DNA from: an archaeon
GTDB lineage: Archaea; Micrarchaeota; Micrarchaeia; Anstonellales; Bilamarchaeaceae
Direction: 5' to 3'
Assembly (NCBI GenBank): GCA_020053355.1
Contig: JAGVNI010000010.1
Location: forward strand, 1 to 51,379
Length of the DNA stretch: 51,379 bases
A program made the translations under genes and the position numbers. This document shows, piece by piece, positions 8,292 to 19,100 of this stretch (position 1 is its first letter; every line of letters begins with the position of its first letter). The notes below the pieces were generated by a model. That model ran no database searches and had not been told where the DNA came from. It saw only the letters and a list, made by a program, of their open reading frames with translations.

Positions 8292-8918
8292 TCAAGCCGC
8301 GCTCTCAGGCGGTTTTGAGCTGGTGGTCTCGAGCCCTTCGGGAGCGACCATCTTCAGCGTCCCGTCATAGACCGCGTACAGGCCTTTCTTCGCCGCTTCT
8401 TCGGTGGCTGCCGAAGCCACGGCCGAGTCGATGGAACGCCGTATCTTGGACCAGTCGCACTCGGGCGGGGCGTTGCGGTGGCAGAAAAGCGGCTCGCGCA
8501 CTGCTATCCGGCGTGACGCATCGAAGAGCACGAAATACACGGTGCTCGATGTCTCGTAAAGCACGATTCCGTAGTCGGTGTTCGGAAGGAAAACCTTACC
8601 CACACCCAAACCACGGACCAGGCTGCTCAAATCGGGATTCTCGCCCGTGGAATAGAAACGGGAGGCGACTCCTTCGAAAAAGAAAAGCTCGGGCGGCACG
8701 GAAATGGACGATTCCACCGCGCTGTCCCAACCCCGCGACAGCATCTTGAGCCCGTTTATCACCTGCTGCGCAGAGCGCTTCTCGGCCGGGGGTATAGGGA
8801 TTGGCCCCGCCCTGGCATTTTCGGTTTGGGATTTGAGTTTTTGGTAGTATGACGCCGGAGGGCATTTGACAAGACGCGGACGGAGTTCGTCGCCGTCTTT
8901 CGGTTTGCACTTGACCAT
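8292..8918 (-). CDS. Opposite-strand small protein, YETxS family member 1 (unknown function)
   Basis: A 208 aa protein convergent with the 7309 gene (8 nt apart). The start at 8918 is chosen over 8963 because a TATA-like element (8942-8950) lies 24-32 nt upstream. It shares with the proteins at 31372 and 31954 a core of TDYGIVLYETSSTVYFVL, a following D-x-SRRI, a WSKIRRSIDSAV helix and a C-terminal YDGTLKM strand. Ends are low-complexity and probably disordered. No transmembrane segment. Repeated convergent placement next to the TraB-like genes suggests a dedicated partner, perhaps an inhibitor; this is inference. Confidence 0.75.
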   Translation of the reverse strand: MVKCKPKDGDELRPRLVKCPPASYYQKLKSQTENARAGPIPIPPAEKRSAQQVINGLKMLSRGWDSAVESSISVPPELFFFEGVASRFYSTGENPDLSSLVRGLGVGKVFLPNTDYGIVLYETSSTVYFVLFDASRRIAVREPLFCHRNAPPECDWSKIRRSIDSAVASAATEEAAKKGLYAVYDGTLKMVAPEGLETTSSKPPESAA

Positions 8919-8941
8919 GGGAGATAGATTGGGAGAAACTG

Positions 8942-8950
8942 TTTTTAAGC
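8942..8950 (-). promoter_or_regulatory. TATA-like box for the minus gene starting at 8918
   Basis: Minus-strand GCTTAAAAA, 24-32 nt upstream of the ATG at 8918. Confidence 0.45.
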
Positions 8951-9111
8951 GCAACCGGAACATGTTTTTTGATGGGCGCTGCCAGAATATCGCGCCGTTG
9001 GCGTGACGCCATTAAAATATATCACAAATAACCATGGGTGACCTCTAAAAGCGCACGATACAACCGAATCACACCACCATGCCGCAGAAATAGTCACATG
9101 TTTTCATGTAG

Positions 9112-9121
9112 GTTTAAATAC
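9112..9121 (+). promoter_or_regulatory. TATA-like box in the 8919-9271 gene-free gap
   Basis: GTTTAAATAC on the plus strand has no protein gene in position downstream. A transcript starting about 25-30 nt later would begin near 9140 and contain the strong hairpin described at 9189-9210. Confidence 0.4.
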
Positions 9122-9141
9122 CTTATGGGGCTAATTTATTT

Positions 9142-9222
9142 TAGTTCATGCTCATTTTGTAGTGCATGGGAGGATAACTGGTCGCCTTGCCAGCGCAGCG
9201 ATGCGCTGGCCTAATTTTATTT
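9142..9222 (+). ncRNA. Candidate small structured RNA in the gap between the units
   Basis: The 353-nt gap 8919-9271 has no convincing protein gene. It holds a TATA-like box (9112-9121) and then a perfect 9-bp stem GCCAGCGCA / TGCGCTGGC (9189-9197, 9202-9210) closed by a GCGA loop, a GNRA tetraloop typical of structured RNA. A T-rich stretch (9213-9222) and a seven-T run (9232-9238) could end transcription. Upstream CTGG (9178-9181) could pair with CCAG in the stem as an alternative fold. No tRNA, 5S, SRP or C/D-box pattern seen. Ends are estimated. Confidence 0.35.
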
Positions 9223-9271
9223 ACCCGTGCGTTTTTTTCCCCTATCTTCAGCCATGACCGGGAAAAACATA

Positions 9272-9784
9272 TTACCGGCCGTTCAGAGCGTCGATTTCCT
9301 TCGATAATTGCGGGATATAGGCATTGACGGCGTCTTCGGGTTTCAGAAGAAGGACTCCGAGTTTTCGGGAAAGCGGCTCAAGGCGGACATAGAGCCGGTA
9401 TGCCCCAAGCCTCAGGTCATCCGCGCCGATTGTGAAGAAGCCGGAATCGAGCAGCTCTGTTGCGGCCCTGGACACATTGGCGGCCCGGGCCTTGTCCGCA
9501 GGGGTCTTGGCGGCCTTCGTTATGCCCTCAACCTGGTCCAGGAAGTACATGGCGATGGCGATTCTCGCAATCCTGAGCCTGAAATCTGCCGGATATGCCT
9601 GCGTGTCGCTCCAGAACAGGGGAGCAAGGCGCTTGGTCTCTTCACGCACCCGCACCCGGATTTCCTTGAACTGCCAGCGCCCCGCAAGGGGCTCTGACTC
9701 GGGGTGATGCTGTGGAAGGCGGGGTTTATCGGGAGCAGGATGGGGTTTTGCCGCCCGGGTGTGGTGATGGGCTTGCTTGTTCAT
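9272..9784 (-). CDS. Unknown protein divergent from the giant B operon
   Basis: A 170 aa protein with a His/Pro-rich, probably disordered N-terminal 40 residues, then a helical domain (about 45-170) rich in Ala, Leu and Arg. No membrane segment, signal or recognised motif. It is transcribed away from the giant B operon from a shared 52-nt promoter gap (9785-9836) with an AT-rich box 23-34 nt upstream of its ATG. This hints at co-regulation with giant B. No paralogue seen in the other unit. Confidence 0.7.
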   Translation of the reverse strand: MNKQAHHHTRAAKPHPAPDKPRLPQHHPESEPLAGRWQFKEIRVRVREETKRLAPLFWSDTQAYPADFRLRIARIAIAMYFLDQVEGITKAAKTPADKARAANVSRAATELLDSGFFTIGADDLRLGAYRLYVRLEPLSRKLGVLLLKPEDAVNAYIPQLSKEIDALNGR

Positions 9785-9806
9785 GGCAAAGTACTGTAGC
9801 AGATAA

Positions 9807-9818
9807 AGATATATAATA
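9807..9818. promoter_or_regulatory. Shared divergent TATA-like element for the 9272-9784 gene and the giant B operon
   Basis: The AT-rich stretch AAGATATATAAT works in both directions: 19-30 nt upstream of the plus-strand ATG at 9837 and 23-34 nt upstream of the minus-strand ATG at 9784. Confidence 0.55.
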
Positions 9819-9836
9819 GAAATCAGTATCTAGACC

Positions 9837-10190
9837 ATGGCCGGAAAAGACAGGATCAGTCCCCAAAAAAGCGGAACAGATGGCGGGGAAAATCCGGCCG
9901 CGGACATGCCGATTACGGAAAAAAACATCGGCAGGGTCGAGGAAGAGACAATAGCAAAGGCGAGCGAGGCGATTCGCGTTCTTGAGGATGCCCTCGCGAA
10001 GTGGGATGCCCAGGAGAAGAAGCCGGAGGAGTACGAACAGGATTTCGAGGGCCTTCGGCAGTTATACGGGGAGCTCGTGGACTGGGAGCAGCGAATCCTG
10101 AAATCCAGGGCGAGCGATGAGCGGCTGGATTTCTATTCGAGGGTGGATAGGCTCCTGGTTTTTGCCAGGATTTTCACATCCCGCAGGTGA
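9837..10190 (+). CDS. Small acidic helical protein leading the giant B operon
   Basis: A 117 aa protein. Residues ~30-115 form a predicted coiled-coil or helical hairpin rich in Glu, Lys and Arg; the first 30 residues are polar. No known family. It ends 4 nt before the ATG of giant B, so the two are almost certainly co-transcribed and translationally linked. Its TATA-like box is 19-30 nt upstream. The position suggests a small partner made in step with the giant, such as a chaperone or dimerisation subunit; this is inference. No equivalent for giant A is visible because that region is outside the window. Confidence 0.7.
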   Translation: MAGKDRISPQKSGTDGGENPAADMPITEKNIGRVEEETIAKASEAIRVLEDALAKWDAQEKKPEEYEQDFEGLRQLYGELVDWEQRILKSRASDERLDFYSRVDRLLVFARIFTSRR

Positions 10191-10194
10191 ACAC

Positions 10195-13100
10195 ATGCCG
10201 CCACCGAAAGCCATGGAGAAACCTGAGGAAACGACGAGGCCCCCAGTGCAGCAGCCTCCGCAGATGGGCCCGATGATACCCCAGGGGCCGGCAATCCAGA
10301 CGAACCCTGGAGATGTCGCCAGGTCGGCCCAGGCCGGATTGGGGCCGGCACATAACCAAGCCGACAGCATATTGCGCAATGCGCCCGCCACTCCAGCCGA
10401 GCTTTCAAGGGAGCTTCAAGCAGACATCGCCAAATTGCAAAAATATGTTGGCCTCCAGGTCGGAGGGAATGAAAGCGCCGGCGGCCATAATTACGAAAGA
10501 GAAGCCGGCCAGATTGGCGTTTACCTGCTTATCGCCGATACCAGGATTTCGGGCCAGCACGGGGTCCCCCAGGATTTGAATATGGCCCGGGAAGCGATTG
10601 CCGCATTCGATGCGTATGAAGCAAGGCTCGATAATGCCGCCGAGACGCATAAGCGCGTCGAGAACCTGGGCACTGAGGATGCCCACCACATAGGGGCAGA
10701 CATCTCCCGCTCGGTGGGCAGCTTCTTTTTTACGGAGCCCAGGAGGTCCGATGCGTCCGTGGAGGTCGCCGGATTATACGCAAGCAGACCAGAGGTTTTC
10801 CCGCCTAACAGCGTGGAAACAAGAACACTTATCGGGTCGCTGGACCGCCTTTCGGATTCCAGGATACGGATGAGCGACTCAGACATCAGCGCGGCAGTTC
10901 AGGGCGCGCACGAAGTGTTCGACAGGTCTGTTGCCAGGTTCGAAGGGCACATGCAGCAGCAGCTCCAGGCCATGCTGATGCAGATACAAAGCATCTCGGC
11001 GGCGGGGAAGATGACCGAGGAGCTTGAAAAGCTCAAGGAAAAAATCAAGGAGCTCCTGGAGAAGACCGAAAAGAAATCATCCACTAAGGAAGAGGAGGAA
11101 AAGGCGGCCGACCTGGAAAGCAGGGTGCAGAAGGAAGCGTTCAAGATCCTCGAGTCCGCGCTTGAGGAGATAGGCGCCCCGAAGCAGCTTATCGCCGCAA
11201 TCAAGCGCGAGGGCGAGCTTGTCAACAAGGCGGCAAGGCGGCTGCTCTTGCGCCTGGGCCTGAATTTTCTCAGCAGCAAGGATGCGCTTTCGGACCCGCA
11301 GAGCAAGGAGCAGGTAGGCAAGGCTGCAGAGGCGTTGATGGGCACGGCGAAGAAAAGCGCCGCGCCCGAGCAGGTGAGGCAGGCGCTAACGAGCGTCAGC
11401 GCCTTCATCCGGGCTGCCGAGGCCAAAGGCAAGGCGGTGGCGCAGGGGATGGCGCGAGCCCTTGAGGAGCGCACAGGGCTGCTGAAGAAGGCCGTGGAAT
11501 TCCTGGAGCAGGCGGAGAAGCATGAGACCAACGAGGCGGTGAAGAAAGCGTATGCCGACCTCCGGGGCCAGCTGACGAAGCTGCTCGACGCCATGCGGCA
11601 GAAAGACGGGCTGCAGAAAACCGACCAGCAGTTCACCAGGGTGATGGGAGCCATCGCATATGCGCGAAGCGCGTTCGAGAAGCTGCTCCATACCCCGGAG
11701 AGCACAGATTCGCAGAAAAAGGAGAAGGCCGCGCTCGGCACGCTGTTCGCTAACGCCATTCGCTCGGCAATCGAGGACCCCGTCTCAGAAAAGACGAAGA
11801 TGCTGCAGGGCCTCGCGGACACGTTCATGCGCTCGGTCGACCCGGACCTCAAGGCGAGAATCAGCGGATGGAGCGACGCCCTTTTCCGAAACAAAAAAGT
11901 GGACGAGGTCAAAACGGAGATATGCTCGTTCCTGTCCAAGAAGGCCGAATCAGTCCTGGGGATGATTGCGGAGCCGAAGATCAAGGAGGCGCTCGGGGCG
12001 TTCCTCGGCATACTCAAAGAACCGAAGAAGGCCGGCGCCGAGGACATCCTGCGCGCCAGCAATGCGCTCGCACTCGGCGAGAGGTTCGCGCGCGATGTAT
12101 CGCCGAAAGCGCAGAAGGACGACAAGGTGAAGGATGCTGCGGCGAAGTTCTTCAGCAGGGCAATGGAAGCGCTGAGGCTGGGGGCGCATGACGACGCCTC
12201 GTTCCAAATCGACCTGGCCAAGAAATACGTGGACGCCCCGCCGAAGGAAAGGGAGGATGCCGAGAAACTGTCTTTAAGGGTGCGCTCGTCCACTTTGACG
12301 GCGAGAGCGGGGACGACAGAAGGGGGGATGGAACAGGTCCAGCGCGACAGGGTCCGCAGCGATTTGCAGCGCGAAAGGGCGGACTTGCCGGGACTGGTTT
12401 TGCGCGCGCCCAAGGCGCTCCAGGGCCAGGTCACAAACCTCATCGGCTCCATCGACAAGGTCCTCCGGAGGCTTGAAGACCCTGCGGAATCCCAAGGCGT
12501 CAGCGAGGACGAAGTCAAGCTCCTTTCAGGCAGGATAGTCGCCCTGAAAAAAGTCATGGAGGACATGCGGAAGGTTGGCACCGCGGGAATTGGCAATAGC
12601 CTCGCCACCGCATACGATTCTGCGCTTACTGCGCTTGCGCAGGGGGATTTGGCAGGATACAACATGCTGATGCTCTCGGCAAGCGAGCTGAAGGCGACCC
12701 AGGGGAGCGACCGGGTTTCGACCTCGTTCCGGAAAGCCGTCATGGACGGCATCGGCGCCTTCAACGCCGCGAAGACGCCCGAGGAACGGACAGCCGCGCT
12801 CGCGAAGATTGGCAAGACGATTTCACAGGCCCTTTGCGCCGGACTCGACCGGATAGCAAAAGGGCAGGACGAGGAAACCGCGAAAAAATTCGCAGCCATC
12901 AAGGCCAGGATAAGCGCGGATGATGTTAGCGCGGAGAACCTGAACCGGGCGAGGCAGGCAATCGGCATCGGGGACAGCGTAGGGAGCGCGCTGCGCGCAT
13001 ACAGGCCTTCGCGGGGCGAGTTGATTGATGAGACGAAAAAGGCGGTCTCCGGGATTCTCCAGAGGGCCCTTGATTTGCTCGCAACGGATGGGGACGCCTC

Positions 13101-16100
13101 GGCCGCAAGCACGCAGGGTTTCATCGCCCAGAAGTACCTGCAGATGCCCCCGGGCGCGCATAGGGACGAAATCGAGGCTCTTTCAAAGAGAATCGCGATC
13201 AACCCTGAGGCGGCGGGCGACATCCAGACATATATTACGGTGAACGACAAGGCGGCCATGATAAGGAAGCAGATGGAGGGCCTGCCAAAGAACAGCCCGG
13301 CATTAGCCGCGCTCGAGAGGATAGCGGCCGAGCTGGAAAGGGTGAAGGCGGCCATCGCGAACGGCCAGGAGCTGATAACGAAAGAGCAGGTCGACGCCAG
13401 GGTGCCATATGTCAACGAGATGTATGCGAGAGGCGGGCGGATTCGGACGCTCATAAACGAGGAAGCGGGAAAGATTTTATCAGCCGCCAAGGAGCGCGGC
13501 GAGGAGATGACCCCCGAAGATGCGTTCAAGCTGGCGATTTACAGTTGCGCCGCGGAAACCGAGCGCGCGGCCGAGAAAGAGCGCGTCATGGGGCTGGTTG
13601 CCCTTTCGGACGTTGTCCAAAAAGGAGGGCGGAACCCGGACAAGAGGCTCGTCGAGATTGTGGCACACTCGACATCGGCATACATGGTCCGCGATATAGA
13701 CGGCGGAAAAATACTGCTGGATGCCGCATCAATCTATCAGTCATACCCGGATAGGAGAGGACGCGAGGAAGCGTATGCGATAGCACAAGGATTCGACGCG
13801 AACAAGCTGGATATCCGGACTGCATCCTTCATGCTGGGCATATTATCCGAGGAGCGCGCGGGGTTGGAGAGCGCAGTGAAAGACAAGACCCTGCTCCGGA
13901 ACTCGACTGCGTACCTGGACCTTTCCCTGATTGCCGCAAGGAACGGGGACATGGAAGGGGCGGCGCTCTTCCGGAGGATGGGCTTTTCGTACCTCCGGCT
14001 GGCCGGTGCCGACCCGGCGAACCTGACAAAGGAAGAGCGCGAAAAGCGCGCGGCCGCCATGGCGGATATCGAGAAGCGCATGGGAGACTACCGGAAAAAT
14101 CCGGACATCGCAGGCGGAAAAAGGCTTCTGGATATCGGTGCGGAGGGAAGGGCAGGCTGGGAGCCCAAACCAGGCAGCATAACGAATGCCGCCGCTTCCG
14201 CCGCGCTTGCGAAGAAGCCGCTCCGGGAAGGGCTGGGGGCGGATTTCGAAGCGGCTGAATCCGCATCGATTGACGTTTCATCATCATCGCAGATGCTCGC
14301 TGGGGCGGCAGGCCTCAATGTCCTTTCCGGAATCAGCGCAACCGAAAACGCGAGACGGGACGCCGGATGGCGCGCCGAATCGGCAAGGCTCACGGGGCTG
14401 GCGGATGCCGCCCGTGCCAGAAAAGACGAGACGCTCGCGGAATATTATGACGGGGAAGCCAGAAGGACCGACCGGACGTTTGTCACAGAGTCGGCAGGAC
14501 GGGCGAAAAAGTTCCTGACTCAAGGCGCTGATGAAGCCGCGGTCGCGGACCGGCTCGAAGCAAGGGCCGCAAAGGCAAGCGCGGAATCCGCTGCGGCGGA
14601 AAAGGCCGGAGACAGGCGGAATGCGGCAGCGCTCGGGGAAGAGGCGGCGAAACTGCGCGGGGAGGCCCAGCTGCACAGAAGCGCATCCGCGGATTTCATG
14701 CTGCGGGCCGAAGAGATACGGAAGGACCTTGATGCGCTGGATGCCAGCGTCCGCACGGTGAATACGCTGGGCAGGGAGAGCGGAAGGCTCGCGCTCGGGA
14801 TAGCAGTCAAGACGAACGTGGCCCTCGGCGAAGGATACGATGTCGATGCCATGGGGGAGCCCCTCGTCAGGCTTGAGGCTGATGAAAACGGGGAGGCGAA
14901 AGCCGTGCCCGCATCCGGACTGACCGCAAGGCGCGGGCAGGAGCTGTCCGCGCAGGCGGAGGATGCGTCGAAAGCGGGGCGGGGCGCGGTATTGGAGCAG
15001 CAGAACATAATGAGGACGAGGAACGCAGGGCTGGCGAATGCGAAAGCGCAACTGCACGATTTCAATATCAGCAAGGCCGGTGAGCTGATTGGGAAGATGT
15101 TGTCCGGCCTGCCGAAAGCAAGGTGGGTGGAAATCATCCAGACATACACAGGCCTCGCTGCCAGCGACGAGGAGAAAGCGAACCCGGACCTTTTCCTCAG
15201 GAGGGTGTTCTCAGGAAACGCGGACAAGTCGCTCCCGGCTGCAAGCATGGAGGGTTTGAAAAAGCTCTATTTCGGGCTCGCGAACATGACAGGGGCCAAG
15301 CTCACATTCACCGATGAGAAAGGCGACACGAAAACCGCGTTCGACCCGGAGGAAAACGAGAAGGCGTACCGGGCCGCCTCCGGCCTGTGGTGGAGCGAGA
15401 ATTTCGGGGGCGCATCAGCATTCACAAGGTCGGCCAGGCTGTCGATGCAGAGCGGCGCGTTCATAGCAGGAGTCTACGTCGACGCAAGGGCTCTGCGCGA
15501 GGATATTGCGCGCTCCAGCGGCCCCAAGGGAAGCGGTTTTGTCGTAGGCTCGCATGGCCCGCACGGAATGGGATTCATTGACACTGGCGATTACAACCTC
15601 CTCAAGCAGATGATAGCGCACATGCCCGAATCTGAGCAGGCCGAGCTGTTAGCGGACCTGGAGCGGTGCGGCAATGAAAGCTCCGGCCAGCTCGCACGCG
15701 AGCTGCTATTCGGCAGGATGGGCCTGTATGGCCGGAGTCTCGCGCAGACAATCATCGATGGGGGGCTCATATACTACGATGAGAAGAGCCTCGTGGCAAG
15801 CGCTGTCGATGCACGCGCAAAGGCGGCGCGGGGCGACATCTCGCAGGCTGAGCGGGATTTGGCCGCGGTGGAGAAAAAAGCGGATAACGATTATTCCCAG
15901 CAGCAGATGGACAACCAGAGGGTTTCCCACGACTATGCCGAATTCGATTACATAAAAAGGTCATATACGGAGCCGGAAAAGATGCTTCCGGAGCTTCCCG
16001 AGGCGGAAGGCGAGGATGACGAGAAGGCGCAGCGCGGCCGCGCTAGCGTCCAAGGCGTCCGGGACGAATTGAAACCCTCGACCGAGGCATACCGGAAAGC

Positions 16101-19100
16101 CCTCAAGAAAAGGGCCCGCGAAAATGCGGATGCATCGGGCGCGACCCTCAAGGCGAGGCAGGCCATAGCGCGCTCGGGGAGGATGAGGCTGAACGGCGCG
16201 GCCATCTACGGCGTCCTCAGCGGGGTTGAGGACCTCGACAAGGGCCTTTCGGCCAGGCTCCAGGCGGCTTCCGGCCTCGAAGGCGCGGAGCGGGATGCGA
16301 TGCTGGGCGAGATTTGGGAGGACGTCGTCAAGAACAAGCCCGCGCTCCTGATGATGGCGGTAGGGGGGGCAAAGAGGGATTCCTCGTTCACGCCGGACGA
16401 GATAGCCCAGCTCACAGCCATTGCCGGAAGCAATTTAGTACGGACCCAGAATCGGGATTGGGACTTGAATGTGGCGCCGGAAGCGAAGAAGCGCATGGAG
16501 AAGGAAAGGAAGTTCCGCATGGACCGCCTCGCCACGAGGGACAAGGAAGAGAGGCGCAAACTCGGGGAAATGGCGGATGACGCGCGGGTGAGCTCGATTG
16601 GAATGTCGGAGCACGGCTACGGTTTCACCGAGGACCCGGTCCGGGTGGCGGCGGTAATCAAGCACGACCACGAGGACAACCAGCGGGACTGGAACATGAT
16701 ATTCTCGCGCTCTGTCGAGGATAAGTATACGACAGAACGCCCGGGCGAGGCAGGGTATCGGGCGGAAACCAAAGAGTTCGCCGAATCGCTTGCCAACCAA
16801 GAGACCGACCTCCAGTATCTCATGGCGGGATACAGGAGGACGGCGGACAACAAGCTGGAAAAAGTCGATATGACGCCGGAAGAATACACGCGCGTTGCCG
16901 AGGCTTACAACCAGTTCATGATCCTGAAGGGGAACCTCCAGACGCGCCTCGCATCGACTGATGCCGCGCTTGCATGGGGGGCTGAGAAAGGATATATCAA
17001 AACGGTCGCAGGCAGGATGGATGGGTTCTATCAATCCGCCCAGATTGTAACGCAAGGAACTGAGGAGGAGAGGCGTGAGGCGATAGAGAAGAGACACCTC
17101 GCAGTAGCGGAATCCAAGCAGAAATACGATAGGGCTGAACCAGTAGGAAGGGACGGCATAGACCTGAATTACAGGACACGCATGTACAGCGACGACATGG
17201 CGAATGTGCAGGCCGGAGTGGACGTGGGCGTCGCGGTCGTGAAGACCGCCGGCTACGGCGTGGCTTTCGCAGTCGGCGGCCCGGTGGCATGGGTCGCAGG
17301 AGGCGCCGGCGCGGTGGAAGGCGCGATAGGCGCGTATGATTATTACGACTCCTGCGGCGGCGACTTGAGCATGATGACGACCGGCGAAACCGCGTACCTC
17401 ATTTTCCAGGGCGCGATGGCCGCCGGCTCAGCGGTCGCGCCGTTCCTCGGCGAGGCCAGGACAGCTGCGGCAGGCGTCGAAGGGACAGTAGAAGCGGTCG
17501 CAGTCGGAAGGGGCACTCTGCCGATAGGGACGAGGCTCCTTGAGAGCGGGAAGACGGGTTTCGGATATCTCATGATTTTAGGCGGCGCGGCCCAGTCGAC
17601 TATCGGAATCATGGACATAAGCGAAGCGGATTCGAGCCAGATGCCCACGTGGGCAAAGTTCGCCAATGCGGCGCTCATGGGCCTCCAGGGCGGCGTACAG
17701 CCTGGGCTGCATGTCCTCCGGGGCAGGCAGGCGGCCAGGACCGGCCTGCCGGCAATTCGAGGGAGGGGGCAGCAAATCGGGGAGATGCTGCTATTCGGCA
17801 CCCCGCTTGATGACGCCCATGCCATCCGCGCGCAGTATGCCGAGGGGCTTGAGCGGGCGGCCGTGAACAACGAGCTGGGCAGGCTGGGGATACAGGACAG
17901 GGCTGCATTCGCTGACTATGCGCAAGCTAGAAGGGCATCTTCTCCAGGAGAGCAGCTCGACATCGTAGTGCGGTACGAGCAGGCAAGGAGCGCCAACAAG
18001 GACATCACGTTCAAGGATTTTACGGGCATGAATGACAGGTTTGACAATGCGCGCAAGGTGAAACCGGACCTCCGGTTCGAGGATTTCGCTTTGGGCGAAG
18101 TCAAAATGAACGCGGAAGAGCTTAGGGCGAGGAGCAAGGCCGCGCAGGAGGCGAAAAAATCAAGCGAGGAGGGCGCGTCGATACCGGATTTGCGCAGGCA
18201 GGCTGCAGACCTGCAGAAGAAGGCGGATTACCTACCACGGGAGAGGGCAGGGGAAGCGGTGGACCTTATCCGCAGGGCTAATGCATATGAGAAGGAAGCC
18301 GACCGGAGAAGGGTGGAAGTGGAGCAGGGATTGCGCAGCGAATATTCGTCCAATGCCATCACGCATGGTTCGGGCGCGCAGACGGTATACTCGGTCGGGA
18401 TAACTGGGGTGACGGGCTATGGGCCCAAACACATGAAAGTCGCGACCGAGCTGGCGGCCGTAGGCGAGCAGGTCTCAAGCGGCCAGATGTCGATTGATGA
18501 GGCAGCAGGAAGGCTGAGGGCAAACCTCAAGGCCAGGGGGATAGAAATCGACCACAAGCAATCCGTCGATGCTGTCATGTCCCTCTTCGTCGGCAGGGAG
18601 AACAGGTTCAGCAGCGGAAATACTCTTGGGAAATACGAGGATACGCGGATGGAAGGCCGCAGGATGCAGCTTGAGGTCGCTTTGGAAGTGGCGGCCCAGA
18701 AGCTCCCGGGAATGGAGGAGCAGGTGCGGCTGGCGGAAGAGCCACGCGCAGCGGTTGCCGAAGCTGCACCCAAGGCCGCAGAGGCGGGCGGGGAAGGGCA
18801 CGCAGTTCCTGCCCAGCATGTCATTGAAGGCGCGAAACCCGGAGAGCTGCTCCGCATCCAGCCGGAAGCAGAAGCTGTGCCTCGCGCGATGGCGGTCGGG
18901 GCGGAGGAAATGGCAGGGGCGCCGGAAGCGAGGGAAGCGCCTAAACTCAGGCTCGTTCCCAGGCCCGAGGGGGAAGCCGGAGCCGGCCCCGCAGCGAAAG
19001 AAAAGGGGCCGAAAGCGCCGGATGCGGAGACGATTGCGAAATACGAACACGATATCGAGGGGTTCACGCACCCGGAGCAGGTTGCCGAACGGATTGCAAT

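Noticed and set aside
10117-10194. Earlier in-frame ATG for giant B
   Set aside because: It would overlap the preceding 117 aa gene by 74 nt; the ATG at 10195 sits 4 nt behind that gene's stop.
10899-13529. 876-codon open frame on the minus strand inside giant B
   Set aside because: Translation is a Ser/Ala/Leu-rich string with no motif, antisense to the real gene; long antisense frames arise from the codon bias of GC-rich DNA.
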